NCBI RefSeq assembly: GCF_040412425.1
Contig: NC_089755.1
Span: forward strand, 49,447,798 to 49,511,797
DNA from: Macrobrachium rosenbergii
Lineage: Eukaryota > Arthropoda > Malacostraca > Decapoda > Palaemonidae
Direction: 5' to 3'
Length of the DNA: 64,000 nt
Part shown: positions 58,435 to 64,000 of the stretch, piece by piece
Layout: every line of letters starts with the position of its first letter
How positions within the stretch are numbered: the stretch's first letter is position 1
The notes under the pieces: model-generated
What the model saw: the letters and a program-made list of their open reading frames with translations, nothing else
Told to the model about the DNA's origin: nothing
The model's database searches: none
Translations under genes and position numbers: made by a program

Positions 58435-58636
58435 TGTAAACCAGTATGCATTTATCCGTCCTTTTAAATACCTTTCTAAAATAGAGCAAATGATAAGGGA
58501 AGAGATAAAAGGGGCCGCATAAACAATTAGTACATGGCATACATATATGTTTGTATACATGACTGTATAAACAGCATCTCTATTCATAAACATATATAAT
58601 TATATGTTTGGTTTAAAAATATATTAAACTGTTTCG

Positions 58637-58775
58637 TGTGTGAGTGAGTGTGTATGTGTGTGTGTGTGTGTGTATGTGTAGCCTGCCTGAAGCCAACCTC
58701 CTGTATGGGGTAAAGACATGTGTATGTGTGGTGTTTGTGGTATGTGTGTGTGTGTGTGTGTGTGTTTGTGTATTT
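58637..58775. repeat. (GT)n tracts
   Basis: GT-rich tracts at 58637-58679 and 58719-58772 flank a unique segment (GCCTGCCTGAAGCCAACCTC). Confidence 0.94.
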
Positions 58776-58858
58776 GTAACAGCGACAATGACCTCATCAC
58801 TTTTCGATATCCGCATATTTACCTCGAGAAATTAAGAGGTTAAAATGACTATTACAGG

Positions 58859-59559
<701 letters not shown>

Positions 59560-59561
59560 AG

Positions 59562-59636
59562 CACCTGGTGCACGCAACCCAGAGGCAGGGTGCCTTCATG
59601 CAGGTGGGCGTGCACGTGTGTACGTGCCTACACCTG
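59562..59636. promoter_or_regulatory. cluster of E-box motifs
   Basis: CACCTG (59562), CAGGTG (59601), CACGTG (59613) and CACCTG (59631) lie within 75 bp. They sit about 250-300 bp before the CpG-rich segment. E-boxes bind basic helix-loop-helix factors, but the motif is short and clusters arise by chance in GT/CA-rich DNA. Confidence 0.25.
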
Positions 59637-59808
59637 TGGCCATCCACGGTGGTCAAAATAGTGCTAAGTTATTTCGTGTTGTTATGAATTACAACCGAGG
59701 GTATGTTCGTGGTCTTCCGAATGCCCGCTTGATGTAGAGATGCATATGGAGTCTTTCCAACTATAGTCCTCAACACGTGTATAACCTCCTTTGCACTTAT
59801 TACCTGTC

Positions 59809-59816
<8 letters not shown>

Positions 59817-59852
<36 letters not shown>
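59817..59852. repeat. (CT)n microsatellite
   Basis: About 18 CT units. Confidence 0.97.
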
Positions 59853-59855
<3 letters not shown>

Positions 59856-59869
59856 GACCCGTAACTTAT

Positions 59870-60260
59870 CGCAACTTATCGCGCATCAGCATCCTCAAAC
59901 CTGCGCGCGCAACAGACCCTCAGAAGTTCGTGAGTTCGTCGGTTATCTGCGCGCGCATGTGCGTGTGTACGTGAGTATGTCTGTGTGTGTGTGTAGGTGT
60001 GTGCGTGTGTGAGGGCGGTTGAACGGTGGAGGGAACGGCCTCTCCCTTCCCCTACCGGAGGAATGGAGAGAGAGGGGGGAAAGAAGGGACGAAGGGGGGA
60101 GAAGACTTTCTCTAAAGTAAGGCAATTTCGCCCTTCCGCGCGATGCTTTACGGGCGATCACCGCGCCAGGCTTGGGCGGGTACGGCCAAACCCAGGGGTT
60201 TTCGGGTTTTTGAAAACGGGCCCTGGGACGAGGCACGTGGGTTCCATGCTCTCTCTCTCT
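59870..60260. promoter_or_regulatory. CpG-rich segment, possible promoter or first exon
   Basis: CpG is dense here (CTGCGCGCGCAAC, ATCTGCGCGCGCATGTGCG, TTCCGCGCGATGCTTTACGG, CACCGCGCC), in contrast to the AT-rich surroundings. No TATA box or initiator can be placed with confidence. Confidence 0.3.
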
Positions 60261-60460
60261 CTCTCACAGGCGGGGCCACTGGTCAACAGAGCAGTCTTGA
60301 GACAAAGGACACAAACAAACAAACACGCCGAAGAAAATCATAATTTCATCCAGCGATATGAAGCAGCCGAAGAGAAACAAGAAGAACAAACGCATGACTT
60401 GGGATTACGTAACTGCATCCACAGTTCTGATACTTCAATCATTAGGCCAACATGCATGGG

Positions 60461-60508
<48 letters not shown>

Positions 60509-60512
60509 CTAA
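59997..60512 (+). other. 171-codon open frame, possible exon at 60270-60460
   Basis: The frame starts in the CpG-rich segment and ends in (GA)n. A pyrimidine tract CTCTCTCTCTCTCTCACAG ending at about 60269 would be a strong 3' splice site. The DNA after it codes for NRAVLRQRTQTNKHAEENH and QRYEAAEEKQEEQTHDL, a charged, low-hydrophobicity segment. No family is recognised. The upstream part (Arg/Glu/Gly-rich) is compositional. Confidence 0.2.
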
Positions 60513-60809
60513 TAAAAATCCATATGTATTATTATATCTATACACCTCGCAGGGCATAGCAGACGTCTGACTTTAATTTGTTTGTGTGCCAGTGTTTGTG
60601 TTGGGCGTTTGTGTGTACGTTCGTTGTGTGCGAGGAATGGAGGAGGAACAGCGTTCGTTTGTGCGTGCGCGTAGTGAGTGGTGTTTGTTGCTGCAACCAA
60701 ACAAAACAAAAAAATAAACAAATAAATGAATATCAAGGACAAAGGCATGAGTCCATGAATAAGGAAGGAAAGATCGAGATGCGATGTCATAGTGGACATA
60801 TTTTGCGTA

Positions 60810-60882
<73 letters not shown>
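60463..60882. repeat. (GA)n and (ATT)n(AGT)n tracts
   Basis: (GA)n at 60463-60505. (TTA)n at 60810-60843 passes directly into (GTA)n to 60881. A GTTTGTGTG-rich patch lies at 60580-60685. Confidence 0.94.
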
Positions 60883-61892
60883 TCTAGTATTAATCCCGCT
60901 ACTCGATTTATCTTTAATTTTCGAAAGATGACAAACCCAAATAAAAAAAATAATAAAAAAACATAGTCAGCAATAATCTAAGTCTACATGACTTAACAAA
61001 ATTGCAAATGTCATCGTGTCGATTCAGTCCACAGCAACAAGATTTGTCATCCCTCCCGAGCAATTAGCCAATCCAAAGTACCAACGATCTCTTCTCGTGG
61101 CTTCGTAAAAAAAACAAGCAATTTACTTATAAAAGTCCCTGTCTCTTTGCGATGTCCGCTAACTTCAACTTAAAGTACAACTTACGACTGCATTGGGGAG
61201 CTTAATACCACTTTTAAGATTTAATCCATCTACTTTGAAAATCCGTTAAAGTCATCGTTAAACATCGTTTATTTACTTATGTGTTTACAGTTGTATCTTT
61301 ATGTATTTGTCATTTTCTTATCTGTTTTCTTGTTGCTAAATTTTTGCTCATTCTGAAATTTAATAAGGGATACAATTTTCAGTATATGTGAAAAATTCTG
61401 GCTTACAGCATTCCTGACATTACAACGTCAAAATATTATGCCACTTAAACACGCTTTTACACATTGCAAAAAAAATTCTCGCTGTGCTTGAAAATTTACT
61501 TAAGAACACCACAAGGAGATGACGTAGGTTCTGGAAACTGAATGAGGAAAAAATGTACGTCGGTCGCAGAACTGATCCTGTCACAACCCAGAACGAAGTA
61601 AAGTTGAGAATATTCTTAACAAACGTTAAAACTGATCGTGCCACAAGACAAAACATAAGCGTTACGTTACAGAACGAATGCAGAACTGACCTTGGAACCC
61701 TCCTGGAAGAAGCAGATTCTCGTTCTTTATCTTTCAAGTGAAATTAGTCACTAAGTTCAAGGACTGCAGAGGGAAAATGGCAAGCATCGGGGGATTATGC
61801 GTATGACGAGATGCAAGTTCATTCTATTTACAATAACGATGGGGCGCCCTCATTTCAAAATACGCGCCGAGAACCGGAAGGTTAATCCTCCT
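60883..61892. other. 1 kb of unique DNA, nothing recognised
   Basis: Frames at 61420-61737 (minus, 105 codons) and 61553-61741 (plus) have no motif. AAAACTGATCGTGCCACAAG echoes AGAACTGATCCTGTCACAAC 65 bp upstream, hinting at an old duplication. Confidence 0.45.
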
Positions 61893-61894
61893 AT

Positions 61895-61949
<55 letters not shown>

Positions 61950-62005
61950 GTATACATACGTATATATACATACATACACATACATACATATACATATATA
62001 GATCG
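61893..62005. repeat. (CT)n followed by CATA-rich repeat
   Basis: (CT)n at 61893-61943, then ACACACGTATACATACGTAT and (CATA)n-like sequence to about 62000. Confidence 0.93.
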
Positions 62006-62863
62006 GCTTGATATATATGTAATATATGAACAATTCTGACGCACATCGGGCCACTTTCATTAATACGCATTCTGGCAAATGCCTGCACGTGTGATAGCGA
62101 CTTTCCATCACACACATAATAAAGACCTGCGCAGAAAAATGTACATTAAAAAAAAAAAACCGAAGTGCTGCGTTGAATTTATATGATGCGTCATTTCCTA
62201 TTTCAAATGGCAATGCTGTAAGCGGAGAACGTTTCTAGATACATTAGGAAATTGAGACAATGCGTTCATTTGTGGCCGCTGCAGCTACCCAGTACAGGTG
62301 AACCTGAACGTTTGGCGTATTATGATCTTGCGTGTAAATTTAGTGGCACTTGGAATACTAACTGTCCACAATTTCGCTTTAATCACCGGCAAGATAAAAC
62401 CTCGGTATTCATCACTCTTCAAGGTCATCATGATGCATGTATGTAGTAAAACCCTGATAATCCAATCCTCGGTTAGTAAGACCATACCCAGCCAAGAAAT
62501 CCGTATTCGTGGTTCTTCATTCAGTAATAGTTGTGGAAAATATATGCCACAGTATTTATTTATAACGATACTGATGATTTCATCTAGGTTTCTTGCCGTA
62601 ATATCAGTGTAACTTAGCATGTAAATCTCTGAACAAAGGACAATGTCATGGACAAACGGCATGGTATGAGATTGACAAATTGTTGATTACACCTCATTTT
62701 GATCTGCGCTATATCTAAATTAAGGCTAGCAGCCACTTCATCTGTGTAGGTGACAAGTACAACAAGAGTTGTATTGCCAATCACATTTTCAAGGAGATCT
62801 TTTACATTGTATCATCAATGTAAGTTCTGTAATTTATATACGAGTATAATCTCATAGTTACCC
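62006..62863. other. unique DNA with unrecognised 125-codon frame
   Basis: The minus-strand frame 62285-62662 starts MPFVHDIVLCSE, which superficially resembles the FADDIVL box of reverse transcriptase but with His-Asp in place of Asp-Asp. The rest (WLGMVLLTEDWIIRVLLH) has no match I recognise. A plus-strand frame of 104 codons overlaps it. Confidence 0.25.
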
Positions 62864-63159
62864 CAAGATTCTTCGTTGGACTGGTCGATATCGTACTCGG
62901 CTAGCAATTTGCTGGGCCCGCGTTCGACTCTCCGGTCGGCCAATGAAGAATTAGAGTAATTTATTTCTGGTGACAGAAATTCATTTCTCGTTATAATGTG
63001 GTTCGGATTCCACAATAAGCTGTAGGTACCGTTGCCTGGTAGCCAATTGGTTCTTAGCCACGTAAAATAAATCTAATCCTTCGGGCCGGCCCTAGGAGAG
63101 CTGTTGATCAGCTCAGTGGTCTGGTTAAACTAAGGTGAACTTATTATTTTTTTTTTTTT
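62864..63159 (+). mobile_element. Family A tRNA-derived SINE with 12-bp target duplication
   Basis: The head reads GGTCGATATCGTACTCGGCT then CCGCGTTCGACTCTCCGG (B-box-like GCGTTCGACTC). The body follows (AATTTATTTCTGGTGACAG, GTGGTTCGGATTCCACAATA, CTTCGGGCCGGCCCTAGGAG), with the tail CTAAGGTGAACTTATTA and about 15 T. TCATAGTTACCC flanks it at 62852-62863 and 63160-63171. The T-run abuts the right duplication, fixing the oligo(T) as the true 3' end. Confidence 0.95.
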
Positions 63160-63171
63160 TCATAGTTACCC

Positions 63172-64000
63172 GAGTCAAAGGTTGTATGAGGTTAATTTTA
63201 ATGTCTCGACTCATATCCACTGTCAAGGTTGTTTTGGCTATAAAAAGGACATTACAATTACCTAATTGTTTCCTGGAATCATACTGGTTGTCACGCAATG
63301 AAGGTCTAGTTACAAGGTACCTTGCTTTTCAGCAACTTTACACAGCACAGGAAGGATGGAATTTGGCCTGTTGCTGCTGCTATCAGCACTTACAGAACTC
63401 TTAGAGCAAGCACTCTGAGAGTACCGCTAAAACAATACATTCCTCCTGTCAGCTCCTAACAATTTCTCTCTAAGAACATTTCAGCTGATGAAATGTTGAA
63501 AACACCATTATAACTCTTTCAAGGGCAGATAACTACGGCAATCGTCTCCCTACGTGATGAGTTTGGCCAGGCGTCTGAGGTCTTTCATGCCATGATTTCA
63601 CCTTGCTTCAAGTCTGATCTGACTAAAAACAGAAAGGTGTGACAGAGACACAGAAAATTGACAATCTCCCTTTATGCACATCTATACACGATGGTCACCG
63701 TTTGTACCAAGTTAAATTGACAGATCTTCTACCAACAGCTTGACGAATATACTAATTGAAGACCGATCTCCCTTCAAGGGTATATGTATGTATGCTGGTC
63801 TACCGTTGCACCTTGGCTGGAATACCTTCAGAAGGGCAAGCAAACAGAGATAAAGGATTTAATAGTGTTTTAATAATGTTCCCATTTGGTTCTCCACTGT
63901 TGTTATGGATGCACCCATACATTAACTTAACCCCTCAAGATCAAAGATGTCCAGTATACTATTGCATAAATATTAACTTCATGAAAAACAAATTTCTTAA
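63172..64000. other. unique DNA to window end, nothing recognised
   Basis: An 89-codon plus-strand frame at 63135-63404 starts inside the SINE tail and has no motif. No repeat or RNA gene was seen. Confidence 0.5.

Noticed and set aside
62285..62662. 125-codon frame starting with an FVHDIVL motif, considered as reverse transcriptase
   Set aside because: Only one short motif is similar, the first catalytic Asp is replaced, and no flanking reverse-transcriptase motifs appear.

Overview
This window looks like intergenic, repeat-saturated DNA from an animal genome, most likely a decapod crustacean and possibly a caridean/palaemonid shrimp. The evidence is: very dense long (GA/CT)n, (TA)n, (AAT/ATT)n and (CA/GT)n tracts; eukaryotic transposon fossils (non-LTR reverse transcriptase remnants, tRNA-derived SINEs with target-site duplications, a hAT-like non-autonomous element); and several interspersed repeats that I associate from memory with shrimp genomes. 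The taxonomic guess is inference and has not been checked. I see no prokaryotic operon, rRNA, CRISPR array or viral sequence.

I cannot support any complete protein-coding gene. The longest open frames are low-complexity translations of microsatellites, satellites or G/C-rich tracts. A few unique frames (near 6.5, 9.6, 10.3, 11.3 and 60.2 kb) are recorded as weak, unrecognised candidates only.

Interspersed families, named here for convenience. Family A is a tRNA-derived SINE ending in oligo(T): 7417-7455 truncated, 8450-8730, 20537-20813 and 62864-63159, with clean target-site duplications on the last two. Family B is a repeat whose 3' core runs into (AAT)n: 8815-9037, 27579-27692, 47658-47822 and 47840-47955. 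Family C is a ~290 bp repeat ending in a GTGCAC hairpin: 2621, 24805, 29040, 39977, 55615 and 57493. Family D is a ~340-390 bp repeat with several built-in hairpins, all copies on the same strand: 17045, 26149, 45710 and 50120. Degraded LINE ORF2 fragments lie at 3830-4480, 8090-9335, 31345-31640, 52740-53200 and 54655-54965. Two terminal-inverted-repeat elements with 8-bp duplications lie at 4525-4740 and 26765-27109.

Layout. 0-10 kb: a 43-bp minisatellite, a degenerate ~80-bp repeat, LINE fossils and a LINE interrupted by two SINEs. 10-20 kb: a 36-bp minisatellite, AAT/ATT palindromes, a ~1.1 kb pyrimidine block and a degenerate ~125-bp satellite. 20-30 kb: a SINE, a ~1 kb array of a 32-bp repeat, and a ~2.8 kb fossil satellite containing Family D and a hAT-like element, followed by palindromes. 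30-40 kb: G-rich tracts, a (GA)n-carrying minisatellite and a ~1.2 kb poly-unit satellite split by a small retroposon. 40-54 kb: G-quadruplex-prone DNA, AT-rich minisatellites, a foldback microsatellite and a ~126-bp satellite. 54-64 kb: a LINE fossil, a 394-bp compound palindrome, ~320 bp of continuous TA/GA repeat, a CpG-rich segment and a terminal SINE.

The recurring unusual theme is palindromes whose arms include complementary microsatellites, so that (CT)n faces (GA)n, (AAT)n faces (ATT)n and (CA)n faces (TG)n around a unique loop. Beside these are many generations of short-period tandem repeats at different stages of decay. No genes can be shown to work together here.
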